Below are positions 27,175 through 37,040 of a stretch of DNA of 64,000 nucleotides, piece by piece (positions within the stretch are counted from its first letter, which is position 1; every line of letters starts with the position of its first letter). The position numbers were made by a program, and so were the translations under genes. Origin of the DNA: Marisediminitalea lipolytica. GTDB taxonomy: Bacteria; Pseudomonadota; Gammaproteobacteria; Enterobacterales; Alteromonadaceae. Under the pieces are notes generated by a model. It did no database searches and was not told the DNA's origin. It saw nothing but the letters and a program-made list of their open reading frames with translations. The stretch is from the NCBI RefSeq assembly GCF_001758465.1, contig NZ_MJIC01000006.1, positions 114,539 to 178,538 of the forward strand, read 5' to 3'.

Positions 27175-27609
27175 ATTCTCGTAATTTTCATTCTGTTTAC
27201 ATTAATCTTGTAATTATATTACAGTTTGAAGTGGCCTTATCGCCTTTGTTTTCGGCGTATATGCTGTAAAAATGTGAAATGCGCGTCTAATTAGTCCTGT
27301 GACTTTCAAAACATATGCTTATTTTTAGAACTTTTTTATATCTAAAATCTCATAGATATTAAAAATAGTAATATTCACTGTAAAAATATACTTTAAAAAC
27401 ATGAGTTTAATTAATTAAGAAAGCGTTAACATTATAATTCACGCTATTTTTACCATCCCTACACAATAAAAAAACAGTAATTTTATTTCAGATGAGGCAT
27501 AAATAAAGTGCACCACCAAGACAGGTCAGGTGTACTCTGAGAGATAAGAAAAGCGGTGTAGCCATACTTAATCCCAGGGGAATTAAATTTATTCTGAGAG
27601 GATATGTAA
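27175..27609. other. AT-rich intergenic region between nagP and the DUF3718 gene
   Basis: 435 bases with no open frame I can support. Composition is strongly AT-rich between 27300 and 27480. A clear ribosome site GAGAGG (27596-27601) serves the downstream gene. No stable terminator for nagP is visible, only the weak GTAAT-TAT-ATTAC hairpin near 27211-27223. I see no RNA gene. Confidence 0.5.
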
Positions 27610-27939
27610 ATGACTAAAGTAATCAAATCAACAATCGCTGCTGCTGTTTTAGCGGTAATGGGTGTAGCTTCTGCTTCTGCTGAAATAACTGCTGATGGCG
27701 TTCGTTTTACCGGTGACACCGAATTTGCCGGTTTCTGTAAAGCGGTAGTAAAAGACGATGTACGTTTACTTCGTTCATCAGTTTCACGCAACATTGGCCT
27801 GATTGGTGCCAGCCAGCGTGAAGTGTTAAAAGTGGTTAGCGCTAAAGACGGTATTACCTGTAATGGCGTACCTTTGGTTGAATTTTCACAATCGCGCGAC
27901 GCTTCACACGTCTATCAGTTCCTGACTGCACGCAAGTAA
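27610..27939 (+). CDS. DUF3718 exported protein (109 aa)
   Basis: A Sec signal peptide ends at ASASA/E. The mature domain contains FCKAVVKDDVRLLR and ITCNGVPLVEFS, two cysteines probably bridged in the periplasm, a pattern I associate with DUF3718 of Shewanella and Alteromonas. Function unknown. It has a GAGAGG ribosome site and is followed by a strong terminator, so it is a monocistronic, possibly abundant, transcript. Confidence 0.75.
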   Translation: MTKVIKSTIAAAVLAVMGVASASAEITADGVRFTGDTEFAGFCKAVVKDDVRLLRSSVSRNIGLIGASQREVLKVVSAKDGITCNGVPLVEFSQSRDASHVYQFLTARK

Positions 27940-27956
27940 TCGTGCCGGCAAAAAGT

Positions 27957-27996
27957 AAACGGGAACAGCAGTGGTTAACCAACCGTGTTCCCGTTT
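27957..27996. terminator. Bidirectional terminator between DUF3718 gene and RND operon
   Basis: An 11-bp perfect stem (27957-27967 with 27986-27996) encloses an 18-base loop that itself contains the GGTTAACC palindrome. It lies between convergent units. Confidence 0.8.
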
Positions 27997-28024
27997 AACT
28001 GCTTTCGATATCCCCGGGTTAAAC

Positions 28025-31000
28025 TCAGGCTTTAATCCAGCGACTTACCTGCATTTTTGAGCGGAAAATCATTTTACTCACGCGATAGCGCAGCTTAAGT
28101 AACAACACATAGGCCAGCGGCACCAAAAACAGGCTTGTCAGGGTCGAAAATACCAGGCCGCCGATGATGGCTATTGCCATGGGGGAGTAGGCTGGTCCAT
28201 CTCCACCAATTCTTGTACTGCCCATGGCCAGCGGCACTAATCCCAACACTGTGGTGGCTACTGTCATTAAAATCGGGCGAATACGAGAAGTACAGCCATC
28301 AACAATGGCCGGGATGAGTTCTTCACCTTCTGCTATTAACTGATTGATCCTGTCGACCAGTACAATACCGTTATTAACCACAATGCCCATCAGGATCAGC
28401 ATGCCTATCATCCCCATTACAGACATTGAGGTGCCGGTGAGCATAAACGCCCAGAACACACCGGTTATGCTAAACAATAACGACGTGATAACCGCGGTAG
28501 GTAACAGTAACGATTCAAACAGGGCGGCCATGACGATATAAATCATGCACACTGCCAGTAGCATGTTCATTTGCATTACCGCAAAAGCTTCATCCTGACG
28601 GCGGAAACCACCGTCCAGTGTCCACCGGTAACCCGAGGGCAGGCTGATGTATTGCATGGCTGATTCAATGCGTTCCCGGGCTTGTTCCATGGTTGTTTCG
28701 TCAGTCAGATTCGCGCCGATAGTCAGAGCGGTCTGGCGGTAATAGCGTCTGATCTCAGCTAATTGTGGCATTACGCCGATTTCAGCCACCATATCCAGCG
28801 TAATATTTCGTCCGTCATTGATTCCCAGACTCATATTGCGCAGGGCATTTAACGATTCTTGTACCGATTTGCCATACATCAGTTTAACGCTGACTTCACC
28901 GGCTTCGCCATAACGAAAGGTGCGCAGGTTATTGCCTCGCAGGGCGGTGGCAACTAAGCTGGCGACCTGCTGAGTTGTCAGGCCAAGCTTATAAGCTTTT
29001 TCCCGGTTAATGCGAATTTGCAGCTCCTGTCGCTCACTGCCCACATCGGCACGCACATCGGTTAAGCCTTCAACATGGCCCAGCACGCTGACAACCCGAT
29101 CGGCAATGCTTCTAAGCTGCTCAGAAGATTCGCCCAGTAAGGTCAGACGAACACCACCGCCGTTACCTTCATCCCAGCGAAAAGAAGGTTTTGCGCGAAC
29201 AAAACTGGGCATATCTTCGGCAATACGGCGTTTTATTTCACTCACCGGTACCGGTAAATCATCCTGTAGTGTCAGCCCGGATGACGCTTCGCCTGCCTCG
29301 TAATAGGTATATACCTGTTTGATAAAGAAGCGCTCCTGATTCTCGTACAGGTAGGCTTCCATTTTATCCACCGTTTTCTCGACTTCCTCGAGGGTAAAAT
29401 TCTGACTGATATGATAGTTAAGCCACAGGCGTTGCTGGTTGTCATTGCCTTCATCATCATTAGAGATCACGCCGAGCGGGATAGCGGTGCTAGCCAGGAT
29501 CAGCAAAGCAATCACGGCAGTTTTACCCTGATTATGCATGGCCTTGTTAAGAATATTCCGATAGCGCAATACGTAGCCCGCGGGCTTAACATGATGTGCT
29601 GCTGGTGGTTTTACTTTCGATGCCAGCAGTGGAATAAGGGTCTGCGCAATCAGTAAAGAGGCGAACAGGGAGATACAAATGGCAATAGCCACATGCTCCA
29701 AAAACACGGTGACATCAATTTTTACGCCGACAATGTTTGGTAAAAACACGATAGCGGTGGTGGTGGTACCGGCAATCACTGCCAGGCTAACCTTACCCAC
29801 GCCCAGTTTAGTGGCTTGCTCAGCGTCGCTGTGGGTGGCACGCTGCTGAAATATACTCTCGGTGATCACCACCGCATTATCAACCAGCATGCCAACGGCC
29901 AGCATGAGTCCCATTAACGACAGAATATTTAATGAGTAACCCAGCAGGTACATTACACCCAGGGTTATACAGATGGAGAAAGGTACTGACAATACCACCA
30001 GCAGCGTGGTAGTTAACTGGCGCAAGAACAAATACAGCACGACCACTGAAAGCAATGCGCCAACCAGTCCGGCTTCCACCAGATCGCCCAGGGAAGAGCT
30101 GACACTTTTGGCTACATCGTCCATAACAAACAGGCTGATACCGTTAAAGGCAGGGTCTTTTTTGGCTTTTTCGATAACCGCCATGACCCGTTTGGAGACC
30201 TCAACCAGGTTACTGCCGGATTCGCGGAAAATATTTAAACCCACCGCGTAGGAGCGGTCCAGGTGACGACCGTTGTTGCGTTCCGGCAACTCGTATCTGA
30301 TGGTTGCAATGTCTTTTAACATGACGCCATCAGAGATATACAGCTGTTGAATATCCCGGATATCGGCGAACTGACCCTGGGGATTTACAATGAATTTCTG
30401 ATCGTCTGCAAAGAAGTGACCGGCGGTCATCGAGAAATTGGCATTACGCAGCCGCTTACCCAGTTCGTCGGTATTCACATGTAAAGACGCAATGCGTTCA
30501 GGGATTAAGCGGATACTAATCTCTTTTTTCGAAACCCCATAAAGTTCTACCCGGGAAACGCCTTCTACACGTTCGATTTCACCTTTTAAGTTGCGATCGA
30601 GCAGATCGTAGGCATTCGACAGGTCACGCTCACTGGACACCCGCAGCTGAAAAATGGGCATATCGTTGGTGTTAAACTTAAACACCATTACCCGTTCAAC
30701 GTCATCGGGCAGATCGCCACGAATGGCGTCGATTTTCTCGCGCGCTTCTATGCTTTTGGCCTTGATATTGGCATCCCAGTCAAACTCCACAAAGACTTCT
30801 GCGCGGTCTTCATAAGACGTGGCCTGCAGACGCTTTATACCAGACATGGTGGCAATCGCTTCTTCTACCGGCCTTGTGATCATGCGTTCGATTTCGGCTG
30901 GCGTGGCGTCACGGTAGGGCACCTGAACCACCATCTGCGGAATATCAATTCCCGGGAATTTTTCCAGTGGTAACAGGCGGCCGGCGGCAATGCCAAAAAT

Positions 31001-31090
31001 CAGCATGGATAAAAAGCACATGCAAACAGTAACCGGTTTGCGCAGGGCAAAGCTGGTCAGGCTCGCGCCTGCCTGAGCAAACTTATCCAT
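28025..31090 (-). CDS. RND efflux permease (second pump of the operon)
   Basis: 1021 aa of AcrB/MdtC type with 12 membrane helices and two large periplasmic loops. TM4 carries the proton-relay Asp in GMLVDNAVVITES (about 403), where AcrB has Asp-Asp. It starts inside the end of the first pump (8-base overlap), so the two are made together and may form a mixed trimer as MdtB and MdtC do. No outer-membrane channel gene is nearby, so a general TolC is likely used. Substrate unknown. Confidence 0.93.
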   Translation of the reverse strand: MDKFAQAGASLTSFALRKPVTVCMCFLSMLIFGIAAGRLLPLEKFPGIDIPQMVVQVPYRDATPAEIERMITRPVEEAIATMSGIKRLQATSYEDRAEVFVEFDWDANIKAKSIEAREKIDAIRGDLPDDVERVMVFKFNTNDMPIFQLRVSSERDLSNAYDLLDRNLKGEIERVEGVSRVELYGVSKKEISIRLIPERIASLHVNTDELGKRLRNANFSMTAGHFFADDQKFIVNPQGQFADIRDIQQLYISDGVMLKDIATIRYELPERNNGRHLDRSYAVGLNIFRESGSNLVEVSKRVMAVIEKAKKDPAFNGISLFVMDDVAKSVSSSLGDLVEAGLVGALLSVVVLYLFLRQLTTTLLVVLSVPFSICITLGVMYLLGYSLNILSLMGLMLAVGMLVDNAVVITESIFQQRATHSDAEQATKLGVGKVSLAVIAGTTTTAIVFLPNIVGVKIDVTVFLEHVAIAICISLFASLLIAQTLIPLLASKVKPPAAHHVKPAGYVLRYRNILNKAMHNQGKTAVIALLILASTAIPLGVISNDDEGNDNQQRLWLNYHISQNFTLEEVEKTVDKMEAYLYENQERFFIKQVYTYYEAGEASSGLTLQDDLPVPVSEIKRRIAEDMPSFVRAKPSFRWDEGNGGGVRLTLLGESSEQLRSIADRVVSVLGHVEGLTDVRADVGSERQELQIRINREKAYKLGLTTQQVASLVATALRGNNLRTFRYGEAGEVSVKLMYGKSVQESLNALRNMSLGINDGRNITLDMVAEIGVMPQLAEIRRYYRQTALTIGANLTDETTMEQARERIESAMQYISLPSGYRWTLDGGFRRQDEAFAVMQMNMLLAVCMIYIVMAALFESLLLPTAVITSLLFSITGVFWAFMLTGTSMSVMGMIGMLILMGIVVNNGIVLVDRINQLIAEGEELIPAIVDGCTSRIRPILMTVATTVLGLVPLAMGSTRIGGDGPAYSPMAIAIIGGLVFSTLTSLFLVPLAYVLLLKLRYRVSKMIFRSKMQVSRWIKA

Positions 31091-34000
31091 AGACCTTTTC
31101 TCCCGCTGTTTGTGGTGTTGTCACGGTAAACTGCTTGCGGTCGAACAGTGAATAGATCACTGGCAGCAGAATCAGGGTCAGCAGGGTTGAAAAGAGCAGA
31201 CCGAAGATCACGGTAATGGCCATTGGCGTGCGAACCTCTGCACCTTCACCAAAGCCAATAGCCATGGGCAGTAAGCCTAAAATGGTGGTCAGCGTGGTCA
31301 TAATAATCGGGCGCAGACGGCTGTTCGCGGCATCAATGATAGCGCTGTGCTTATCCTGGCCCTGTTCACGTAACTGATTTATCCGGTCAATCAGAACAAT
31401 GGCGTTATTCACCACAATACCGCATAGCATAATCAGGCCAATAAACACCACCACGCTCACATTGGTATTGGTCAGCAACAGGCCATAAATCGCCCCGGCA
31501 ACTGCCATCGGAATCGCAAACAAAATTAGCAGGGGATGACCCAACGACTCAAACTGCGAGGCCATGACCAGATACACCATAAAGATGGCCAGTGCCAGGG
31601 CCAGCATTAATGAGTCAAAGCTTTGCTGCATATCTTCGCTTTGGCCTGCAATCGTAGCGCGCAGTTGCGGTGGCAGTGCTATGCTGGCAATGATTTGCTC
31701 AGCTTCAGCCACGCCCTGGGCCAGATCGCCATAGCGCAAATTGGCTTCCAGTAAGGCCACGCGCTGTTGGCCAACCCGGGTGATTTCGCTTGGCCCGTTA
31801 CTGACAAAGACATCAGCTACCGCATGCAACGGAACAGGCTGATCGGCCCCCGGATTTATGATGATTTGACTGATGTCACTGATCTGATCGCGCTGGGTGT
31901 TAGCCGTACGTACCAGCACATCCACTTTGCGATCCCGCATACTGTATTGTGTTGCCACTTCGCCGCCAATTTGCGCTGCCACCAGTTTGGCCGCGGCTGA
32001 TGCATCAAGGTTAAGTCGCGCCAGCGCAGCATGATTAAAATTAATCTTCAGTTCCGGGTTACCCACTCGCAAACTGCTGGTGACGTCGGCAAAACGTGAA
32101 TGGCTTTCAAGGGCCTGTTTAAGGCGGTCGGCATTCCGCTGGAGCAATGTGAGATCATAACCCTGTAGCTCAATCTGGATTGGTGCAGCAAAGGTAAAAA
32201 GCTCCGGATAGCCAAACTTACTTTGAACACCGGCTTGTTTCGCTAAAAATTCGCGCAGGGATTCTTTTACCTGCGTTTCATCCGCGTCGCTTGCACCTTT
32301 ATTCAGAACAATATTCAGTTTACCCCAGTAGTCACCGCCCTGAGAGGGGGCTGCACTTATCAGGCTGCCGGTACCGGCCAGCGAGTAGGTTCTGTTAACG
32401 TTGGGTAAGGTTTCGGTGAAAGCAGCCAGTCGGGTTAGCAAGGCGTCAGTTTGTTCCACACGCGAGCCCGCTGGTAAGGTCACCTCAACAAAAAACTCGC
32501 CCTGGGACATTCGTGGGATAAGCTCCATTCCCAGCCGCGGAATTAACAGGAAGGCAAAAGCCGTTACGGCGATGGCACAGCCTAATATCAGCCAGCGGGC
32601 TTTAAGGGCTGCGCGCAGGCTCACATTGTAGAGCTTCTCTAATGCGTTAAATGCCAGACCAAACAAGCCTGTCAGTGGCTTAAAAGCGAAGGACAGAGCG
32701 GTGCTCAGGCCACGCCACAGGGTAATAAGCAGGGTTGTAATCAGCATGGGGATCAGGCCGAATACCAGTTTTACCAGCATGCGTAAAGGCCAGGTCAGGT
32801 AAAATACCCCTTTGCGCCAGCCTTGAGGCGCTTGAGCAGGGGCAGTTTCCAGCGCTGGCTGTTCGGTAAAACTGTCTTGTTTATGCGCTTTAGCGGCCAG
32901 TGCAGGGATGACTGTCAGGGCTACAATCAGTGAGGCAATCAGGGCAAAGGACACGGTCATTGCCTGGTCACTAAACAGTTGTCCGGCGATCCCTTCGACA
33001 AAAATTAAGGGGACAAATACCGCCAGCGTGGTCAGCGTAGAGGCCAGTATTGCGCTGGAGACTTCCTTAGTACCTTCTGTTGCGGCTTTCGCCGGCGCGA
33101 TTAAGCCTTTACTGCGCTGCTTGTGTTTATCGATATTTTCCAGCACCACAATGCTGTTATCCACCAGCAGACCTACCGCCAGCGCGATGCCGCCTAAGCT
33201 CATGATGTTCAGGCTGATATCATTGGCGTACATCAGGTTGAAGGTCGCTATCACCGACAGCGGAATAGAAACAGAAATGATCAGTGTTGGCCAGAAGTCT
33301 TTTAAAAACAGATAAAGAATAATCATGGCCAGAATCCCACCGATAATCGCGGAAGATTTTACGTCTTCAATGGCCTGTTTAATGAATTCACTCTGATCAT
33401 AGACTTTGTCCAGCGCGTAATCTGCAGGCAGTTGCTTAACAATTCGTTCCAGTGCAACAGCAACCTGGCGGGCTACGTCTACCGAGTTGGCATCGCCTTC
33501 TTTATAAATGGCAATCTCAGCGCCTTCTTTACCGTTAAAGCGGCTGATGGCATCACGCTCTTTATAGGTGTTTTCAACCACGGCAACATCCCGTAAACGA
33601 ATGGATTTACCATTGCGGTTGGCAATATACAGGTCGCCAATCTCGTTTAAGTCGGTGAACTGATTCAGTGTGCGTACCAGGAAGGCCTGGTTGCCGTTGT
33701 CGATACGGCCGCCTGCTGTATTGAGGTTTTCTTCCTTAAGCCGGGTAATGATGGTGTTAATACTGATATTAAGCTGACTTACCCGGCGCTGATCCACCAG
33801 TACCTGAATTTCATTTTCCAGCGCGCCGCCAATTTTTACTGAAGCAACACCTTCAATGGACTCTAACTGGCGCTTAATTTGTTCATCGGCGTAAATACGC
33901 AGTGATTTCATGGCCTCTGTTGAAGCCTCAGCGGTATTGAAACTCAGGCCATAACGCAAAATTGGATCAAGGCTGGGGTTAAACCGCAATAACCGTGGCT

Positions 34001-34367
34001 TGTCCACATCCAGCGGTAATTGCAGGATATCGAGTTTTTCACGCACTTCCAGACTGGCAAAATCCATGGCTGTGCCCCAGGCGAATTCCAGTACCACATC
34101 TGACTGGCCCGGGCGTGAAATAGACTTAACGGTACGCACGCCTTTTACGGTGCCGATGGTTTCCTCAATTGGCTTTGATACCAGTTGTTCAACCTCGGCA
34201 GGTGCCGCACCGGTATAATCGGTACGAATCGTCAGGGTAGGGTAGGCAAGTTCCGGTAACAGATTTACCGATAACCGGCCCAGTGACACCATACCAAATA
34301 ACAATACGGCGAGGGTGAACATGGCAATCGCAACGGGGCGCTTTACCGCAATATCAACAAGTTGCAT
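31083..34367 (-). CDS. RND efflux permease (first pump), with enlarged central loop
   Basis: 1094 aa, AcrB family, about 50-70 residues longer than usual. The TM4 motif is GLLVDNSIVVLEN (about 399). The extra length sits in the cytoplasmic connection between TM6 and TM7 (about 494-590), which contains a Pro/Gln-rich stretch and additional hydrophobic segments (WPLRMLVKLVFG and IPMLITTLLITLW), perhaps an extra hairpin in the membrane. It follows the adaptor gene by 19 bases and overlaps the second pump gene. Confidence 0.93.
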   Translation of the reverse strand: MQLVDIAVKRPVAIAMFTLAVLLFGMVSLGRLSVNLLPELAYPTLTIRTDYTGAAPAEVEQLVSKPIEETIGTVKGVRTVKSISRPGQSDVVLEFAWGTAMDFASLEVREKLDILQLPLDVDKPRLLRFNPSLDPILRYGLSFNTAEASTEAMKSLRIYADEQIKRQLESIEGVASVKIGGALENEIQVLVDQRRVSQLNISINTIITRLKEENLNTAGGRIDNGNQAFLVRTLNQFTDLNEIGDLYIANRNGKSIRLRDVAVVENTYKERDAISRFNGKEGAEIAIYKEGDANSVDVARQVAVALERIVKQLPADYALDKVYDQSEFIKQAIEDVKSSAIIGGILAMIILYLFLKDFWPTLIISVSIPLSVIATFNLMYANDISLNIMSLGGIALAVGLLVDNSIVVLENIDKHKQRSKGLIAPAKAATEGTKEVSSAILASTLTTLAVFVPLIFVEGIAGQLFSDQAMTVSFALIASLIVALTVIPALAAKAHKQDSFTEQPALETAPAQAPQGWRKGVFYLTWPLRMLVKLVFGLIPMLITTLLITLWRGLSTALSFAFKPLTGLFGLAFNALEKLYNVSLRAALKARWLILGCAIAVTAFAFLLIPRLGMELIPRMSQGEFFVEVTLPAGSRVEQTDALLTRLAAFTETLPNVNRTYSLAGTGSLISAAPSQGGDYWGKLNIVLNKGASDADETQVKESLREFLAKQAGVQSKFGYPELFTFAAPIQIELQGYDLTLLQRNADRLKQALESHSRFADVTSSLRVGNPELKINFNHAALARLNLDASAAAKLVAAQIGGEVATQYSMRDRKVDVLVRTANTQRDQISDISQIIINPGADQPVPLHAVADVFVSNGPSEITRVGQQRVALLEANLRYGDLAQGVAEAEQIIASIALPPQLRATIAGQSEDMQQSFDSLMLALALAIFMVYLVMASQFESLGHPLLILFAIPMAVAGAIYGLLLTNTNVSVVVFIGLIMLCGIVVNNAIVLIDRINQLREQGQDKHSAIIDAANSRLRPIIMTTLTTILGLLPMAIGFGEGAEVRTPMAITVIFGLLFSTLLTLILLPVIYSLFDRKQFTVTTPQTAGEKVYG

Positions 34368-34386
34368 AACAATCTCCCGGCGACTA

Positions 34387-35469
34387 TCAGCTGTTTACAA
34401 TTTCAACTGGCGACGCATCCTTAAGATTGTGATGGCCTACGGTTACCACGGTTTCGCTGCCTGTAAGGCCACTGGTAATTTCGATAAATTCGCTGTTTTC
34501 AAAACCGGTAGTCACATCCAGTTTTTGGGCAATACCGTTGTTAACCACAAACACACTGGTTTTATCATCAATGGTCAGCAGGGCTTTGCGCGGTAACAAG
34601 GTAGCATTAGCGTGAGTGGCGTAATCGATAGAGACCTCTGAAAACATACCGGCTTTCAGGCGACCTGTGCTATTAGGCACGGTCAGGGTGACCTTAAAAG
34701 TACCGGTAGTCGCATCCACAACCGGACTGATGCGCTCTACATAAGCGGTAACTGACTCGTTACCCAGGGCGGCAATTTTCAGGCTGGCATTTTGTTTGGC
34801 AGCAATGGAGGCCATTTCACTTTCAGGTAAATAAACAATACCTTGCAGTGCTTTTTGCTGAACAATATGAAACATACGTTCCCGTTGGAAAGACTCGGTA
34901 AGATTACCCACCTTCGCATTTCTTTCTGCAATGTAACCGCTGATGGGCGCGGTAATGGTAGTTTCTTTTAAATCCAGTTCAGCCAGTGCCAGCACGGCTT
35001 TAGCAGCTTCATACTGGGCGGTAAGCTTGTCATAGGTATCGTCACTTACCAGTTTGCTGGAGTAGACTTTTTTGATTTTACTGAGTTCTTTTTCGATACC
35101 GGTGAGATCGGCACGGGCTTTGTTCAGGTTGAGTTGGTAACGCTTTTTATCCAGTTGGGCCAGTTCCTGACCCTTTTCCACGTAGTCGCCTTCTTCTACG
35201 AAAATGTGTTCCACGATTCCGGATGCGCGGGCTACCACAAAGGCTTCCTCTTTGGCTTCCAGTATTGCGGTAGTCTGGTAACTGGACGAGATATTGCCTT
35301 GTCTGACTGCAGTGGCCTCGACCGGAATACTCACAACAATTTCTTCTTTTTGTTCTGCTTTGCTGTCAGTCGCTTCGGCATTGATGCAGCCGGTTAATGT
35401 GACGCTACTGGCAAGCAAGCCGGCGATGAGTAAAGTGCCAATTTTGCGGTGATTTTGTACGTGTTCCAT
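34387..35469 (-). CDS. RND periplasmic adaptor (membrane fusion) lipoprotein
   Basis: 360 aa. A lipoprotein signal (LTGC, Cys28) anchors it in the inner membrane. A biotinyl-lipoyl half (AIVEHIFVEEGDYVEKGQELAQLD is the typical pattern; numbering about 75-105), an alpha-helical hairpin (110-175), a second lipoyl half (ITAPISGYIAERNAKVGN) and a beta-barrel follow. It links the RND pumps to an outer-membrane channel. It is the first gene of the adaptor-pump-pump operon. Confidence 0.93.
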   Translation of the reverse strand: MEHVQNHRKIGTLLIAGLLASSVTLTGCINAEATDSKAEQKEEIVVSIPVEATAVRQGNISSSYQTTAILEAKEEAFVVARASGIVEHIFVEEGDYVEKGQELAQLDKKRYQLNLNKARADLTGIEKELSKIKKVYSSKLVSDDTYDKLTAQYEAAKAVLALAELDLKETTITAPISGYIAERNAKVGNLTESFQRERMFHIVQQKALQGIVYLPESEMASIAAKQNASLKIAALGNESVTAYVERISPVVDATTGTFKVTLTVPNSTGRLKAGMFSEVSIDYATHANATLLPRKALLTIDDKTSVFVVNNGIAQKLDVTTGFENSEFIEITSGLTGSETVVTVGHHNLKDASPVEIVNS

Positions 35470-35668
35470 CGTGTTACCTTGAAAGTATATAGTTATACAC
35501 GGCTAACAGCATTCACTGTGCCAGATTGCTAACGTAATTATAAATCCCGGTAAAACAATAAATTAGCGACTAGTTGTGTCTTTATGTAAGCAATTGTATC
35601 AGTGTGGCGTGGTGAATATGGCCAATAAATGAGGTGATTGTTTAAAACTTTGGTTATTTGGCTATTTT

Positions 35669-35700
35669 AAGGCAGTGTACTGTAGGTAACACTGCCTTTT
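35669..35700 (-). terminator. Terminator after the MFS gene
   Basis: A 10-bp perfect stem (35669-35678 with 35689-35698) lies 6 bases after the MFS stop, with a modest T-run on the minus strand. Confidence 0.65.
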
Positions 35701-35703
35701 GGT

Positions 35704-36927
35704 TTAAGCCGGGGAAGGCTGGTTGCGCAGCCGTAAAACAGGTCGCTCATCAATCAAAACGTGAATAGCGGCGGTGATCAACGCAATGATACAGGCACTC
35801 CACCACACTACATCGTAGGAACCGGTAACATCATAAAGGTAGCCTCCCAGCCAGACGCCACTGAAAGAACCCAACTGATGACTCAGGAAAACAATACCGT
35901 AGAGCAGACCCATGTATGGCAGGCCAAATAATTGTGCCACCAGGCCGGAGGTGGGCGGTACCGTAGCCAGCCACAATAACCCGGTGACAATAGAAAACAG
36001 GTAGACAGAGGTTTCGTTCATGGGAAACAGCATAAATGCGGCAATGGCAGTAGCCCGTAAGGCATAGATTAGGGTCAACAGATTCTTTTTAGAATACTTA
36101 CCCGACCACGAGCCGGAGAGTAAACAGCCGAATATATTACACAGACCAATCAGTGATAAGCTGAATACAGCAACTTCCGGTGCAAAGCCGCGATCGCTTA
36201 AAAATGCCGGCATGTGCACAGTAATAAAGGCCAGTTGAAAACCACACACAAAAAAGCCCACCACGATCAACCAGTAATGCCAGTACCCACAGGCTTCTTT
36301 TAAGGCTTCCAGCATGGTTTGTTCGCTGCTGTCTTTGTTTACGGCGAGGGTTGCGTTTTTAGACTGACGGAATGTGCCTGCCAGCAGCGCCATCATCAGC
36401 GAGCAGCCGGCCAGTAACAGTAAGGCATTGGCCCAGCCGAAACTTAAAATAAATTCCTGGGCAACCGGTACCACCAGTAACTGACCAGCAGAGCCAGCGG
36501 CACTACCTAAGCCCAGCGCAAAAGCGCGTTTTTCTACTGAGACCATGCGTGCCATAGCCGGTAATACCACACCAAATCCGGTGGCCGAAATACCCATTCC
36601 CATGAGTAAACCAGCGCCCAGATTGAGCCCGGTAATAGTATCAGTCGTCGCAGTTACATAGAGGCCAGCAGCATAGAGCAAAGCTCCGACTACAACGGTT
36701 CTGCCGGTACCGTATTTATCGGCAATGGCCCCGGCCACGGGCTGAGAAAGTCCCCACCATAAATTTTGCAGGGCCAGGGCAAAGGCAAACACTTCTCTGC
36801 CGTAACCAAATTCGCTGGACAGTGGACCCATAAAAAAGCCCATGGAAGAGCGGATCCCAAAATTAAGCGCCAACAGAACGCAGACAAAAGCGATAGAAAA
36901 ACTGAGTAACTTTACCGGTGATGACAT
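35704..36927 (-). CDS. MFS transporter, OFA/monocarboxylate-like
   Basis: 407 aa, 12 hydrophobic helices. The start (RSSMGFFMGPLSSEFGYGREVFAFALA) and the ADKYGTGRTVVVG loop 2-3 motif are typical of the oxalate/formate-antiporter and monocarboxylate-porter-like MFS group. The transported compound is probably a small organic anion, but nothing nearby identifies it. The gene is followed by a hairpin terminator and stands alone. Confidence 0.85.
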   Translation of the reverse strand: MSSPVKLLSFSIAFVCVLLALNFGIRSSMGFFMGPLSSEFGYGREVFAFALALQNLWWGLSQPVAGAIADKYGTGRTVVVGALLYAAGLYVTATTDTITGLNLGAGLLMGMGISATGFGVVLPAMARMVSVEKRAFALGLGSAAGSAGQLLVVPVAQEFILSFGWANALLLLAGCSLMMALLAGTFRQSKNATLAVNKDSSEQTMLEALKEACGYWHYWLIVVGFFVCGFQLAFITVHMPAFLSDRGFAPEVAVFSLSLIGLCNIFGCLLSGSWSGKYSKKNLLTLIYALRATAIAAFMLFPMNETSVYLFSIVTGLLWLATVPPTSGLVAQLFGLPYMGLLYGIVFLSHQLGSFSGVWLGGYLYDVTGSYDVVWWSACIIALITAAIHVLIDERPVLRLRNQPSPA

Positions 36928-37040
36928 GCTTTTATTAAAACCTTGTGTTCAGAGATCTTGAACAAACATCCGCGCCGGGCGATGCTAACTGCGTTAGCTG
37001 GCATGTTTTGTTCAGGCGCAGAGGATAACATTACCAGGGC

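Noticed and set aside
32400..33320. Long open frames antisense to the RND pump genes
   Set aside because: They are composition shadows of the real frames with no start context.
35470..35668. Small RNA between the RND adaptor and MFS genes
   Set aside because: Only AT-rich sequence with no promoter paired to a terminator; the hairpin belongs to the MFS gene.
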